DNA of 64,000 nt from Paenibacillus sp. SY21-1 (GCF_005222705.1 NZ_STGF01000004.1:186001-250000); one strand, 5' to 3'. Positions 33,513-43,321 are shown, numbered from the stretch's first letter. Notes: generated by a model not told the origin, from the sequence alone. A program made the numbers and translations.

Positions 33513-34346
33513 ATGAAGAAATGGCTTACTTTATCGATTATTATCGCACTTACTGGGGTGCTTGCAGGCTGCGGACAAAACGGAGGCACGAAGACAAATG
33601 CAGAGACAGGAGGAAGCGCATCCGCCGCTCCCATTAAAATCATTGTCGGAACGGGAACACAATTTCCGAATGTATGCTTTATCGACGAGAACGGCAAGCT
33701 GACCGGTTACGATGTTGAGCTGGTCAGAGAAATTGATAACCGTCTTGAGGATTATGAATTCGAGTTCCAGACGCTGGAATTTACGAACCTGCTGCTCAGC
33801 CTGGAAACGAAAAAAATCGATATGGTCGCGCACGAAATGGAGAAAAATCCGGAGCGCGAAGCGAAGTATCTGTTCAACAAAGAGCCGTATTCCCACTGGA
33901 GAAATAAAATCGCCGTATCGAAAAGCAATGACGCTGTCCAATCGATCGACGATTTGAAGGGCAAGAAGGTGCTGACAACGGCGACAAGCGCACAGGCTAT
34001 CATTCTTGAAAATTACAATAAAGCAAACGATAACGCCATCGAGATCGTGTACCAGAACGGCGGCGCCAACGATTCGGTGCAGCAAGTCGTATCCGGCCGC
34101 GTAGAGGCATTCCTGTCGGCAGACTTCACGCTGCCGCTGGTCGATCCGGACGGATCGCTCAAGCTGGTCGGCCCTGCGCTAAGCGAATCCAACACGTTGT
34201 TTATGTTCCGCAAGGACGATCCGGACCAACAGAAGCTCGCGGATCGAGTAGACGATGCGCTTAAAGAAATCAAAGCAGATGGCACGCTCAAGGAACTAAG
34301 CGAGAAATGGCTGGGCGGGGACTACACGACATCGGAAATCAAATAA
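33513..34346 (+). CDS. Amino-acid ABC transporter substrate-binding lipoprotein (TcyJ/TcyK type)
   Basis: Family 3 solute-binding protein for polar amino acids, here probably cystine or S-modified cysteines. Lipobox LAGC (Cys20). Family pattern FIDENGKLTGYDVELVREID, LLSLETKKIDMVAHEMEKNP and DDLKGKKVLTTATSAQA. The ATG at 33513 lies 7 bases after a G-run; the ATG at 33507 is too close to it. First gene of a polycistron with two permeases and an ATPase. 277 aa, normal. Confidence 0.9.
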   Translation: MKKWLTLSIIIALTGVLAGCGQNGGTKTNAETGGSASAAPIKIIVGTGTQFPNVCFIDENGKLTGYDVELVREIDNRLEDYEFEFQTLEFTNLLLSLETKKIDMVAHEMEKNPEREAKYLFNKEPYSHWRNKIAVSKSNDAVQSIDDLKGKKVLTTATSAQAIILENYNKANDNAIEIVYQNGGANDSVQQVVSGRVEAFLSADFTLPLVDPDGSLKLVGPALSESNTLFMFRKDDPDQQKLADRVDDALKEIKADGTLKELSEKWLGGDYTTSEIK

Positions 34347-34373
34347 TCCCGCAATGAAAGGCAGGCCTGAGCG

Positions 34374-35069
34374 ATGGGAGCATCTTTTGAAATCAGCTAT
34401 GTGTTCGACTATTTTGTAAAGCTGCTTCCGGCTATCAACATTACGCTTATTATTGTGGCTAGCTCGATTGTAATCGGACTGGGCGTCGGCTTTATCGTCG
34501 CCCTTCCCCAGCTTTACAACGTACCTGTTCTTAAGCGGCTGTCGCAAATCTATCTATCCTTTTTTCGCGGCACGCCGATTCTGATTCAGCTTTTTCTCTT
34601 TTACTACGGGCTTCCGGAGATGCTCAAGCTGATCGCGATTGACACGGCCAAGGTGCCCGCGCTGTATTTCGTCATTTTGACCTATGCCCTGCACAGCGGA
34701 GCGTTTATGGCGGAAATGATCCGCGCAGCTGTAGGAGCTGTCGATCGCGGTCAGGTAGAGGCCGCTTATGCGATAGGCATGACCGGACCTCAGGCATTTA
34801 TCCGGATCGTGCTGCCGCAGGCGCTTGCAACGGCGCTCCCGGTATTCACCAATCTGGTCATTGCCAATCTCAAGGATACGTCGCTCGCGTTTACGCTCGG
34901 CATTATGGAATTAACGGGCAAGTCGCAAACGCTGGCCGTTATGTCCAGACATTTTGTAGAAACGTATATTTCGCTGGCAATCATCTATTTCATAATCAGT
35001 TTTGTGCTGGAGAAGCTGTTCAGGCTGCTTGAGCGCAGGCTGCAGCGGAAGGGGCTGGCGGCGGTATGA
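34374..35069 (+). CDS. tcyL: Amino-acid ABC transporter permease (TcyL type)
   Basis: HisM-family permease with five transmembrane segments; SFFRGTPILIQLFLFYYGLP and the coupling loop GQVEAAYAIGMTGPQAFIRI are diagnostic. 231 aa. The stop overlaps the start of the next permease gene (ATGA at 35066). Named by synteny with the Bacillus tcyJKLMN cluster; specificity for S-modified cysteine is inferred from the downstream enzymes. Confidence 0.92.
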   Translation: MGASFEISYVFDYFVKLLPAINITLIIVASSIVIGLGVGFIVALPQLYNVPVLKRLSQIYLSFFRGTPILIQLFLFYYGLPEMLKLIAIDTAKVPALYFVILTYALHSGAFMAEMIRAAVGAVDRGQVEAAYAIGMTGPQAFIRIVLPQALATALPVFTNLVIANLKDTSLAFTLGIMELTGKSQTLAVMSRHFVETYISLAIIYFIISFVLEKLFRLLERRLQRKGLAAV

Positions 35070-35776
35070 CACTGGACTACGGATTTATCTGGACGGCGTT
35101 CGTCGCTCTGCTTGGCGCTGTCCCGACGGCGCTTGCGATTACTGTCGTATCGGTCGGCTGCGGATTTCTGATCGGCACGGCCGTTGCGCTGTCTCGCCAC
35201 TTTCGGGTACCGGTGCTGAGCCAGCTTGGCACAGGCTATGTCACCTTTATCCGCGGTACGCCTATGATTACCCATTTGCTGCTTATTTATTTCGGCCTGC
35301 CGATGCTCGTAGACGCGATTGCGGAGTCGCTTGGCTTGGCGTTCCGCTCCGTATCCATTCCGATGATCGGCTTTGCTTATATCGCGTTCTCGATTACGGC
35401 AGGAGCGTATATGTCGGAGGTTGTGCGTTCGGGACTGCTTGCCGTGAATCGCGGCCAGCTCGAAGCGGCCTATTCGGTCGGCATGACAACGTCGCAGGCG
35501 ATGAAAAGAATCGTGCTGCCGCAGGCTTTTGCCGCCAGCTTGCCCAATTTGTCCAATATGGTCATCGGGATGCTGCATGGCTCAACGCTCGCCTTTACGG
35601 TATCGGTTGTAGAAATAAACGCCAAGGCGCAAATTGTAGCTACGACAAATTGGAAATTTTTTGAGGCCTACCTGGCCGCTGCGCTTATATTCTGGGGGTT
35701 GACCTTTATCATCGAACGGCTGACCGCGCTCGCGGAGAAGCGCTTCAGGCAGTACAACCGGGGAGGCGTGTCATGA
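35066..35776 (+). CDS. tcyM: Amino-acid ABC transporter permease (TcyM type)
   Basis: Second HisM-family permease, 236 aa, forming a heterodimer with the preceding one. [20 protein letters not shown] and [20 protein letters not shown] are the conserved blocks. Four-base ATGA overlaps at both ends (35066 and 35773) imply translational coupling through permease, permease and ATPase. Confidence 0.92.
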   Translation: MTLDYGFIWTAFVALLGAVPTALAITVVSVGCGFLIGTAVALSRHFRVPVLSQLGTGYVTFIRGTPMITHLLLIYFGLPMLVDAIAESLGLAFRSVSIPMIGFAYIAFSITAGAYMSEVVRSGLLAVNRGQLEAAYSVGMTTSQAMKRIVLPQAFAASLPNLSNMVIGMLHGSTLAFTVSVVEINAKAQIVATTNWKFFEAYLAAALIFWGLTFIIERLTALAEKRFRQYNRGGVS

Positions 35777-36525
35777 TTACATTAAAGCAAATTCGCAAGA
35801 GCTTCGGCCGCAACGAGGTGCTGAAGGGCATCGATCTGACTGTCAAGCGCGGCGAAGTGGTCGCTATTCTGGGGCCGAGCGGCTCCGGCAAAACGACGCT
35901 GCTGCGCTGCATCAACTATTTGGAGAAGCCCGGCTCCGGGCAGATTGCGATCGGCGATTTCACGCTGGACTGCAAGCACCATACGAAGAAGGACGTGCAC
36001 GCCCTGCGGCAGAAATCGGCGATGGTTTTCCAGCAGTACAATCTGTTCCGCCACAAGACGGCGCTGGAAAATGTCATGGAAGGTCTGGTCGTCGTACAAA
36101 AGGTTTCCAAGGAGGAAGCGCGCAAGCGCAGCGTGGCGCTGCTGGAGAAGGTAGGACTGGGCGCGAAGCTGGATGCATATCCAAGCGAGCTGTCCGGTGG
36201 TCAGCAGCAGCGTGTAGGCATTGCGCGGGCGCTTGCCCTGAATCCCGAGGTAATCCTGTTCGACGAGCCAACCTCTGCGCTTGACCCTGAGCTGGTCGGC
36301 GAGGTGCTGTCGGTCATCCGTCATATTGCGCAGGAGGGCATAACGATGATCATCGTCACGCACGAGATGGGTTTTGCCCAGGATGTGGCGAATCATGTCG
36401 TATTTATGGACGGCGGCGTCATTGTGGAAGAGGGAGATCCGAAGCAATTGTTCCGTTTTCCCAAGGAAGAGCGGACCAAGCAGTTTCTCAAACGGATTAC
36501 GCCGGAGAGCGTCTATTCGATTTAA
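35773..36525 (+). CDS. tcyN: Amino-acid ABC transporter ATP-binding protein (TcyN type)
   Basis: 250-aa ATPase. Walker [11 protein letters not shown]-loop VFQQYNLF, signature [20 protein letters not shown], Walker [15 protein letters not shown] and switch VTHEMGFA are complete and of the polar-amino-acid subtype. Overlaps the upstream permease gene by 4 bases; the next gene starts 31 bases later. Confidence 0.95.
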   Translation: MITLKQIRKSFGRNEVLKGIDLTVKRGEVVAILGPSGSGKTTLLRCINYLEKPGSGQIAIGDFTLDCKHHTKKDVHALRQKSAMVFQQYNLFRHKTALENVMEGLVVVQKVSKEEARKRSVALLEKVGLGAKLDAYPSELSGGQQQRVGIARALALNPEVILFDEPTSALDPELVGEVLSVIRHIAQEGITMIIVTHEMGFAQDVANHVVFMDGGVIVEEGDPKQLFRFPKEERTKQFLKRITPESVYSI

Positions 36526-36556
36526 TACGGGCCTAGGCAAACAAGGAGGAAATCAT

Positions 36557-37567
36557 ATGTCGTTTACTTTTGGCATTCTGGATCAAAGCATCATCTTTCC
36601 CGGCTATACGGCTGCAGAGGCGTTAGCGAATACGGTTAAGCTCGCCCAGCTTGCGGAGAAGCTTGGCTACGAGCGATTCTGGGTTGCGGAGCACCATGAT
36701 TCCCCGGGAATGGCGGGGTCCTCGCCTGAGGTGCTGATTTCTTATTTGCTGGCGCAGACCAATACGATCCGTATCGGCTCTGGAGGCGTGATGCTGCAGC
36801 ACTACAGTCCTTACAAGGTGGCGGAAAACTTCAACGTGCTCGCGACGCTGGCCCCCGGACGGGTAGAGCTTGGCATCGGCCGCGCTCCTGGCGGACTGCC
36901 GCGTTCAACGAAGGCGCTCCAGAAGGGGATTGCGGAGCACGATACGCTGGAGGAGAAGCTGGCGGAGCTTAAAACGCTGCTGCGCGAGCCTACGAACGAA
37001 GCGCATCCGCTCCCGGGACTGACGGCAAGCCCGCTGCCCGAGAAGCCGGCCGACGTGTATTTGCTGGGCACAAGCCTGTCCAGCGCCGAGCTGGCGGCAG
37101 CACAGGGGCTGCCTTACGCGTTTGCGCTGTTTATCAACAACGATCCGCAGACGGCGCATGCCGCATTTGAGCTGTATCGGAGCCGCTTCAATCGCGAGCT
37201 TGGCGGGGAGCCGCGGCCGATTCTCGCCCTGTCGGTGATCGCGGCGGACACCGAAGAGGAGGCGAGCGAGCTTGCCGGGCAGCACAAAAGCGTACGGGTT
37301 ACGCTTGGCAGCGGAAAAACCGTCAATGTAGGTTCGCTGGAGCATGCGGCGGAATTCGCCAGACAGGCGGGAGAAACGTATACCGCAGTTGAACGGGATG
37401 CCGACATAACGCGCGGCACGAAGGAGAGCGTGCGCAAGCGCCTGCTGGAGCTTGCTTCCGAATACGATGTTAACAGCTTTGTTTTTACAACGATTGTGCC
37501 TGACTTTGCGAAGCGGGTCCGCTCGTTTGAGCTGCTTCGCGAAGCGTTCGCCGAGGAGCTGGTGTGA
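36557..37567 (+). CDS. LLM class flavin-dependent monooxygenase (CmoO/YtmO-like)
   Basis: Single-domain luciferase-like monooxygenase, 336 aa, of the MsnO8/alkanal-monooxygenase-like group: FWVAEHHDSPGMAGSSPEVL, RIGSGGVMLQHYSPYKVAEN and LGIGRAPGGLPRST. AAGGAGG lies 8 bases before the ATG at 36557; the frame is open into the ATPase gene but without a site. In the Bacillus ytm operon the equivalent YtmO (CmoO) takes part in oxidative removal of the sulfur substituent from N-acetylated S-alkylcysteines. Its stop overlaps the GTG start of the deacetylase gene. Confidence 0.88.
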   Translation: MSFTFGILDQSIIFPGYTAAEALANTVKLAQLAEKLGYERFWVAEHHDSPGMAGSSPEVLISYLLAQTNTIRIGSGGVMLQHYSPYKVAENFNVLATLAPGRVELGIGRAPGGLPRSTKALQKGIAEHDTLEEKLAELKTLLREPTNEAHPLPGLTASPLPEKPADVYLLGTSLSSAELAAAQGLPYAFALFINNDPQTAHAAFELYRSRFNRELGGEPRPILALSVIAADTEEEASELAGQHKSVRVTLGSGKTVNVGSLEHAAEFARQAGETYTAVERDADITRGTKESVRKRLLELASEYDVNSFVFTTIVPDFAKRVRSFELLREAFAEELV

Positions 37568-38772
37568 GCGCGGCGGAGGCGCAGACGGCTGCGCAGCGGC
37601 TGGTTGATATCAGGCGCCAGCTGCATCAGCAGCCCGAGCTGTCCGGCGAGGAATACGAGACGACGGAGGCGATCAAGCGCTGGCTGACCGAGGCCGGCAT
37701 TCGCATTGTCGACTATGGCCTGCCGACCGGCGTAATTGCGGAAATTGGCGGGAAGCCTGGACGTGAAGGAGCGCATGGCGCCGACAACGCAAAGACTCAA
37801 GTCGAACACGGCTTGCCCATCGTTGCGTTAAGAGCGGATATCGACGCTCTGCCGATCGAGGAGGAGACAGGGCTGCCTTATGCCTCCAAGGTAAAGGGGA
37901 AAATGCACGCTTGCGGCCATGATTTCCATACCGCCGCTTTGCTCGGAGCCGCTTTTGCGCTGAAGGGGCGGGAGAAAGAGCTTCCGGGCATCGTTCGCCT
38001 GCTGTTCCAGCCGGCGGAGGAGAAAGCGAAGGGGGCGCAGCAGCTTATTCGCAGTGGCGCGCTTGAAGGGGTGGATGCGATATTCGGCATCCACAACAAG
38101 CCGGATTTGCCGGTCGGCACGATCGGCGTTCGCAGCGGTCCGTTTATGGCTGCAGCAGACGGCTTTATCGTCGAGGTAGCGGGCGTCGGCACGCATGCCG
38201 CGGCGCCTGAAACCGGCATCGATCCGATCGTTACGGCCTCGCACATCATTACCGCGCTGCAAACGATCGTCAGCCGCAATGTGAGCGCGCTCGATCAGGC
38301 GGTCATCAGCGTGACGCGTCTGCATGCAGGCAGCGCCTGGAATGTGATCTCGGACAAAGCGGTATTCGACGGAACGATCCGGACGTTCACCGAAGAGGTG
38401 AGGCAAACGGTCAGGCAGCGCTTTGAGCAGGTAGCAAGCGGCGTAGCGGCGGCGTTCGGCACGACAGCCGCGGTGAAATGGCTGGAGGGCCCGCCGGCGG
38501 TAGTCAATGACGCACGCTGGGCGACCTTTGCCTCGCGTATTGCGAAGACGCAGGCGCTGACGGTTGTCGAGCCGGCTTTATCGCCGGCCGGAGAGGATTT
38601 TTCGTTTTATTTGCAGCAGACGGCAGGAGCTTTTCTATTCGTCGGCACTGATGGGCCGCAGCAATGGCATCATCCGGCATTCGAACTGGATGAGGCCGCG
38701 CTGCCGGGAACGGCAGGCTTGCTTGCTGGTCTTGCAGGGGAAGCTCTTCGCGAGCTTGCGGCCAAGCGATAA
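37564..38772 (+). CDS. M20 family amidohydrolase (N-acetylcysteine deacetylase type, SndA/YxeP-like)
   Basis: Zinc or cobalt peptidase-type amidohydrolase, 402 aa, of the M20D group. Motifs: RRQLHQQPELSGEEYET, LRADIDALPIEEETGLPY, HACGHDFHTAALLG with the metal-binding His and Asp, QPAEEKAKGAQQLI with the catalytic Glu pair, and ALSPAGEDFSFYLQ. Predicted to deacetylate N-acetylated (S-modified) cysteine to complete salvage. Starts at GTG 37564, overlapping the upstream stop by 4 bases. Followed by a GC-rich hairpin. Confidence 0.88.
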   Translation: MSAAEAQTAAQRLVDIRRQLHQQPELSGEEYETTEAIKRWLTEAGIRIVDYGLPTGVIAEIGGKPGREGAHGADNAKTQVEHGLPIVALRADIDALPIEEETGLPYASKVKGKMHACGHDFHTAALLGAAFALKGREKELPGIVRLLFQPAEEKAKGAQQLIRSGALEGVDAIFGIHNKPDLPVGTIGVRSGPFMAAADGFIVEVAGVGTHAAAPETGIDPIVTASHIITALQTIVSRNVSALDQAVISVTRLHAGSAWNVISDKAVFDGTIRTFTEEVRQTVRQRFEQVASGVAAAFGTTAAVKWLEGPPAVVNDARWATFASRIAKTQALTVVEPALSPAGEDFSFYLQQTAGAFLFVGTDGPQQWHHPAFELDEAALPGTAGLLAGLAGEALRELAAKR

Positions 38773-38824
38773 GCCGCGCCGGGCTTGCCGCGGTCGACGC
38801 GGCGGGTCTGCGGCGGCTTTGTCT
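38771..38824 (+). terminator. GC-rich hairpin after M20 gene, possible partial terminator
   Basis: AAGCCGC (38771-38777) pairs with GCGGCTT (38813-38819) around a second GC-rich inverted repeat (GCCGCGGTCGACGCGGC); the T tail is short (TTTGTCT). Confidence 0.5.
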
Positions 38825-38980
38825 CGCATTTGCGCCTAATTTGTCAGAATAGTTAGATTTTACGATAACGAAGTTTTGCACGATTCTCAGGCGGCATTCG
38901 TTAACGTTTTCGTAGTCCTGGGCAGTCGGCTATAAACATAATGCTTGTACATTTTATTATGAACAAAGGTGGCGAAAACG

Positions 38981-39478
38981 GTGGGAGAAGCAACCGTAAC
39001 AACAGAATCGACGATTGCAGCTTATTTGAACGCATATGAGGAGATTGAGAAGGAAATTGCCGGCTTGTCCGAGCAGCAGCTTACATGGAAGGTTGCACCC
39101 GCATCGTGGAGCATCACGGAAGTGCTGGCGCATCTGGTTGACCACAGCATCGTCGTATCGTTCCGAATTCGCGAAATATTGGCCGGCTCCCCCGTCCGGT
39201 TGCCCGCGTTCGACCAGGATGCCTGGGTTGCAGGCCAAAAGGCCAATGAAGAGGATATCCTGGCGATCGTCGCCGCTGCGCATGCGTTTGTAGGGTACAA
39301 TGCGCGCCTGCTTGCGCGTCTGACCGATGAAGAGTGGTCCAAAGGGGGCATTAACGCCAAAGGCGATCCGGTCTCCATTTCAGACATTATTCCGGCATTT
39401 GTAGCGCATATAGAACGGCATTTGGGCCAGGTTCGCAGAATCAAGCAGGAACAGGCGAGCGGAAAGCAGGTGGGCTAA
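38981..39478 (+). CDS. DinB superfamily protein
   Basis: 165-aa four-helix protein of the DinB/YfiT/BstA type. The three metal-binding His expected for the fold are visible: His51 in LAHLVDH, and His143 and His147 in AHIERHLG. Members include bacillithiol-dependent S-transferases and other thiol-linked enzymes. It starts with GTG at 38981, 8 bases after AAAGGTGG; an upstream GTG at 38969 touches that site. One-base overlap with the GNAT gene (TAATG) places it in the sulfur salvage operon, where no DinB protein is usually described. Its own promoter may lie in the 208-base gap upstream. Confidence 0.82.
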   Translation: MGEATVTTESTIAAYLNAYEEIEKEIAGLSEQQLTWKVAPASWSITEVLAHLVDHSIVVSFRIREILAGSPVRLPAFDQDAWVAGQKANEEDILAIVAAAHAFVGYNARLLARLTDEEWSKGGINAKGDPVSISDIIPAFVAHIERHLGQVRRIKQEQASGKQVG

Positions 39479-40056
39479 TGAGCGAGGAGCGGACGAGAGT
39501 CAAGGCGGACGCCGGCATAAGCGAGCGCGGCGTCACGGTCAGGCAGGCAGAGGCCGGCGATCGGCAGGCAATCGAAGCGGTGCTGCTTTCCGCCTACGGC
39601 GAGTATGAGCAGCAGCTTCCGCCGCAGCGCTGGCTGGAATATAAAACGAGCATTTTGCACGCGATCGATGAAGCGACTACAAGCGAGAGACTCGTAGCGG
39701 TGCAGGGCGGCAACGTGGTTGGCAGCGTCTTTTTGTTCGACTCCTCAGAGACAGCCTACGGTCAGCCTGAGCTGGGCATCGATTCCCCCATTATCCGGCT
39801 GCTTGCGGTAGCTCCCGAAGCCCGCGGAGCCGGCGTCGCGAAGGAGCTAATCCGCGCAAGCGCCAAATTTGCCAGCGAACGGGGAGCGGCGACGCTGCAC
39901 CTCCATACATCGGATATGATGAGCGCCGCGGTTCGCTTGTATGAGCGGCTCGGCTTCGAACGCGCGTACGACAAAGAATTTATGAACGGAGATATACTCG
40001 TCAAAAGCTATCGGCTGCATCTGGCGCAAAGCGCGCTGCTGCAGGAGCAAGGCTAA
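39478..40056 (+). CDS. GNAT N-acetyltransferase (SnaA/YxeL-like role)
   Basis: 192-aa GNAT enzyme; acetyl-CoA binding loop [15 protein letters not shown] and C-terminal [19 protein letters not shown]. In Bacillus ytm and yxe loci a GNAT enzyme acetylates the amino group of S-alkyl- or S-(2-succino)cysteine before monooxygenase attack. The neighbours here, a monooxygenase downstream and a deacetylase upstream, fit this role. The ATG overlaps the DinB stop by one base. The first ~20 residues are not conserved-looking, so a later start cannot be excluded. Confidence 0.85.
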   Translation: MSEERTRVKADAGISERGVTVRQAEAGDRQAIEAVLLSAYGEYEQQLPPQRWLEYKTSILHAIDEATTSERLVAVQGGNVVGSVFLFDSSETAYGQPELGIDSPIIRLLAVAPEARGAGVAKELIRASAKFASERGAATLHLHTSDMMSAAVRLYERLGFERAYDKEFMNGDILVKSYRLHLAQSALLQEQG

Positions 40057-40087
40057 ATCGCTACTTCATCTAAGGGAGGAATTTTGT

Positions 40088-41428
40088 ATGGGAAACAAAA
40101 AACAGCTTAAATTCGGTGCCATCATTCATGGCGTAGGCGGCAACATTTCCGGCTGGCGTCATCCCGAGGTGCCTTCCGATGCCAGCGTGAACCTCGAGTT
40201 CTACAAGCGCCAGGCGCAGACCGCAGAGCGCGGCAAGTTCGATTTGGTGTTTATTGCGGACGGTCTCTATATTAACGAAAAGTCGATTCCGCATTTTCTG
40301 AATCGTTTCGAGCCGTTGACGATTTTATCCGCGCTTGCGGCCGTTACGTCAAAAATCGGTCTGGTTGGCACGCTGTCCAGCTCTTATAGCGAGCCGTTCA
40401 CCGTAGCGCGACAGTTTGCTTCGCTGGATCATATCAGCGGCGGGCGCGCCGGCTGGAACGTCGTGACCTCTCCGCTTGAGGGCTCGGCCGGCAACTTCGG
40501 TAAAACGCATCATCCGACGCATGACGAGCGATATGAAATTGCCGAGGAGTTTCTCGAGGTAGCGCGCGGGCTGTGGGATTCCTGGGAGGACGACGCCTTT
40601 GTACGCGACAAAGAGTCCGGGGTGTTCTTCGATCCATCCAAGCTTCATCGCCTGAATCACAAGGGCAAGCATTTTTCCGTGACGGGGCCGCTTAATATTG
40701 CTCGCTCCAAGCAAGGCCAGCCGGTTATTTTTCAGGCGGGCTCGTCGGAGAGCGGCAAGCGGCTTGCCGCACAGGAAGCGGACGCCGTCTTCACCGGCCA
40801 TGAGTCGATCGAGGAGGCAAAGGCTTTCTATAAAGATGTAAAAGACCGTGCGGTCCAAGCGGGACGCTCGGTGGACGATATTGCGATTTTGCCTGGCATC
40901 GGCCCGATTATTGGCAGCACGCAGGAGGAAGCGGAGCGTAAATACGAGGAGCTTGCAAGCCTGGTGTCGATCGAGAATGCGCTGAACTTCCTCGGCCGCT
41001 TTTTTGATCACCATGATTTTTCGCAATACCCGCTTGACGAGCCATTCCCTGAGCTGGGCGATCTGGGCAGCAACAGCTTCCGCAGCGGTACGGATAAAAT
41101 TAAAAAAACAGCCAAAGAAAAAGGGCTCACGCTTCGTCAGGTAGCGCTGCAATCGGCTACGCCACGCTCGCCGTTTATCGGTACGCCGGAGCAAATCGCC
41201 GATATTATTCAGCAGTGGCATGAGGAGGAGGCCGCTGACGGGTTTATCGTGCATACCCATATTCCGAGCGGACTTGACGATTTCGTCAACCTGGTTGTGC
41301 CGATTTTGCAGGAGCGCGGCCTTTATCGTACAGAGTACGAAGCGGATACGCTGCGCGGCAATCTAGGTTTGCCGATTCCAACCAATCGCTATGCGAAACA
41401 AAAAGATACTGTCGAGCAAGCGCACTAA
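40088..41428 (+). CDS. NtaA/SnaA/DszA family FMN-dependent monooxygenase (CmoJ/YxeK-like)
   Basis: 446-aa luciferase-like monooxygenase: [73 protein letters not shown] and [19 protein letters not shown]. Predicted to oxidise the N-acetylated S-substituted cysteine and release the sulfur substituent. GGGAGG precedes the ATG. It is a paralogue of the enzyme at 8215-9546 in the other sulfur cluster. Last gene of the operon; only a weak palindrome with T tract (41501-41517) follows. Confidence 0.9.
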   Translation: MGNKKQLKFGAIIHGVGGNISGWRHPEVPSDASVNLEFYKRQAQTAERGKFDLVFIADGLYINEKSIPHFLNRFEPLTILSALAAVTSKIGLVGTLSSSYSEPFTVARQFASLDHISGGRAGWNVVTSPLEGSAGNFGKTHHPTHDERYEIAEEFLEVARGLWDSWEDDAFVRDKESGVFFDPSKLHRLNHKGKHFSVTGPLNIARSKQGQPVIFQAGSSESGKRLAAQEADAVFTGHESIEEAKAFYKDVKDRAVQAGRSVDDIAILPGIGPIIGSTQEEAERKYEELASLVSIENALNFLGRFFDHHDFSQYPLDEPFPELGDLGSNSFRSGTDKIKKTAKEKGLTLRQVALQSATPRSPFIGTPEQIADIIQQWHEEEAADGFIVHTHIPSGLDDFVNLVVPILQERGLYRTEYEADTLRGNLGLPIPTNRYAKQKDTVEQAH

Positions 41429-41676
41429 GCTGCGCCCCAGGGATTCACTCGCGCAGGCTGCGGCGTTTCAAGCCCTTCCTGATGTGGATAGGTAAGTTTG
41501 AAGCGTACGCTTTTTTTGAAAACGGGACCTTAATTTCCGCTTTTTAGTGGAATTTGAGGTCTTTTCATGTTCCAATGGAGTAGTCCCCCTTGCCCGAGCG
41601 TTCAGATCGTGCGGAATGGGTATTAGATAGGGTCGGAGTGCGAATGAAATGAAAAATATGACAAGGAGTGATAGAC

Positions 41677-41952
41677 ATGAAGCTATCGGAGGAGCAGATT
41701 GCAAATTTTTTGTCGGAGAACGAAGGTTGGAGCAGAGAGGAGAAGGAGCTGGTCAAAAGGTATGCATGCGTCGATTTCAAGGCTGCCATGGCGTTTGCGG
41801 TCCGTGTTGCGGATAAGGCTGAACAGCTTCGTCATCATCCATCGATTCTGATTGATTACAATAAGGTTACCTTGCGGCTGACCACTCATGATGAGGGCGG
41901 GCTTACGGAGCTTGACCTGCGGGCAGCGAGCGAGCTGGACGCGTTGTTCTAG
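41677..41952 (+). CDS. 4a-hydroxytetrahydrobiopterin dehydratase (PCD/DCoH)
   Basis: 91-aa pterin-4a-carbinolamine dehydratase fold, which recycles the hydroxylated pterin. Signature LRHHPSILIDYNKVTLRLTT contains the His-His-Pro active-site block, with THDEGGLTELD after it. AAGGAG lies 8 bases before the ATG at 41677. No aromatic amino-acid hydroxylase is nearby; in many bacteria such proteins occur alone. Confidence 0.93.
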   Translation: MKLSEEQIANFLSENEGWSREEKELVKRYACVDFKAAMAFAVRVADKAEQLRHHPSILIDYNKVTLRLTTHDEGGLTELDLRAASELDALF

Positions 41953-42042
41953 CCAGCGCATCGCTTATTCTGCGCATATATGGAAGGAGCCATTTTGGCT
42001 AATCAGCAGGACCGATATCTTCAAAAAAAGGAGACATCGACT

Positions 42043-42654
42043 ATGCGAATGAAAGCGGGATTTATTTGGTTTACGATTGGGCTTTTTGTCGTTGCGATAG
42101 GATCTGTTGCCTGGTTATCCTCGGAGAGCCCGGAGAAGGAGCGGTACCCGCAACTAAATAAGAATATGCTGGACATAAAGAGCTTTCGGGCAGCTTCGGA
42201 TTCAACGGACCTGAACACTACGGCAGAGGGAACAATTTTTGTGCGAGGAGAGGAGGGGAGAGCCGATTCGATCCAGATTGCAGTCGAGATTGTGATCGAC
42301 CCTGACGACTGGGGAGGCGTATCCTTGAATTTCCCTGACAAGTGGCAAATAACCGAGCTTTCGAGCAGCTTTCCCGAGCCTTCCGGCAGCGAGAAGGCTC
42401 AGGAACGTGTAATCATTTTGACTTCTCCAGGCAATGCCCGATACGCAACCATAGTGGAAATTGGGAGAAGCCATACTTACAAGCCGACTGGCGGAGGAAA
42501 AGGAACGGTCCTCTTGACCTTGTCGCCGGATCGGCGTGCCGAGCTGCCGGAATCGATGATGATTGCAGTGGCGGTGGGCTCGGATCTCAGATCGGGCTAT
42601 AGGGTGGCCGGGAGCGATTTTATTGAAATTCCGCTGAAGCTCATTGATGAGTGA
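42043..42654 (+). CDS. Membrane-anchored protein of unknown function
   Basis: 203 aa: one N-terminal transmembrane segment (GFIWFTIGLFVVAIGSVAWL) and an extracytoplasmic beta-rich domain ending in FIEIPLKLIDE. No family recognised. The ATG at 42043 follows AAGGAG by 8 bases; an in-frame ATG at 41980 has no good site. Alone between the pterin dehydratase gene and a decayed binding-protein gene. Confidence 0.7.
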   Translation: MRMKAGFIWFTIGLFVVAIGSVAWLSSESPEKERYPQLNKNMLDIKSFRAASDSTDLNTTAEGTIFVRGEEGRADSIQIAVEIVIDPDDWGGVSLNFPDKWQITELSSSFPEPSGSEKAQERVIILTSPGNARYATIVEIGRSHTYKPTGGGKGTVLLTLSPDRRAELPESMMIAVAVGSDLRSGYRVAGSDFIEIPLKLIDE

Positions 42655-42728
42655 CGACTGCGCTCTGGTTGAGCATTTGGCGGTCCTAGCTGGCGCAGCG
42701 AACGGAAATCCGGGCTTCGGCTTGCCGC

Positions 42729-43178
42729 TTGCTGCGAACATCTTTTTGTTCGTTGTCGACTGCAAGCTTTGCCATTCATCCGTTACAGGCGCAGGCCTTA
42801 GGCCAGTTCTTGCGGAGCGAAAAAATTCGGATGATTTACCGGGACCGCAATATGGGGGGCAACATTTTGTACTCGTATTGGGGGCTGAAGCCGCAGGAAA
42901 AGGTGCTCGAAGACGTCAATAACGGTATCGACGACGAGTCCTCCTATCTGGACATTGCCGAGGAAGCCATTCCCGATTACGTTGGCGCCCGTCTCATTCT
43001 GGCCACGGATGCCGAAGCTGAGGAGTCAGTTGACAAGCTGATGGCTACAGGGCTTTGGAAAAACCTCGATGCCGTCAAGAACGACCATGTGTACAGAATT
43101 GACTTTGATCAATTCCTGTTTAATGATCCGATCTTTGCGATGAAACAAGTCGATTGGCTGCTGGAAGCCTTGAACTAG
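42729..43178 (+). pseudogene. Remnant of iron-siderophore ABC binding protein (C-terminal part only)
   Basis: The frame 42729-43178 (149 codons) matches only the C-terminal lobe of FhuD/YfiY-type siderophore receptors: RMIYRDRNMGGNILYSYWGL, SYLDIAEEAIPDYVGARLIL, then GLWKNLDAVKNDHVYRIDFD and the final QVDWLLEALN. The N-terminal half with signal peptide and lipobox is missing, and the first ~25 codons look unrelated. No ribosome site precedes 42729. No permease or ATPase genes are nearby, so this is a deletion relic. Confidence 0.75.
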
Positions 43179-43262
43179 AAGCGTTAATAGGAGCGCTCCT
43201 GCACAGCAAGCCATGCGGCCTTCAAGGGAGGTTAAAGCCTGCTATGACCGCAAAAAGGGTTG

Positions 43263-43303
43263 AAAAAAAGTGCCTACGCTTCGGAAACGAGTCGTAGGCA
43301 CTT
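43263..43303 (-). terminator. Intrinsic terminator of the gntR-uxuA-uxuB operon
   Basis: AAGTGCCTACG (43268-43278) and CGTAGGCACTT (43293-43303) form a perfect stem; on the minus strand it is followed by a T tract (A tract 43263-43269 on the plus strand). Lies 20 bases after the SDR stop. Confidence 0.9.
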
Positions 43304-43321
43304 GGCATTGAAGGGGTGTCG

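Noticed and set aside
41501-41517. AAGCGTACGCTT palindrome followed by seven T as terminator of the sulfur operon
   Set aside because: The stem would have only four pairs around a four-base loop; too weak to call as a terminator.
42644-42922. Open frame of 92 codons on the plus strand
   Set aside because: It is a shadow frame over the siderophore-receptor relic with no family pattern and no ribosome site.
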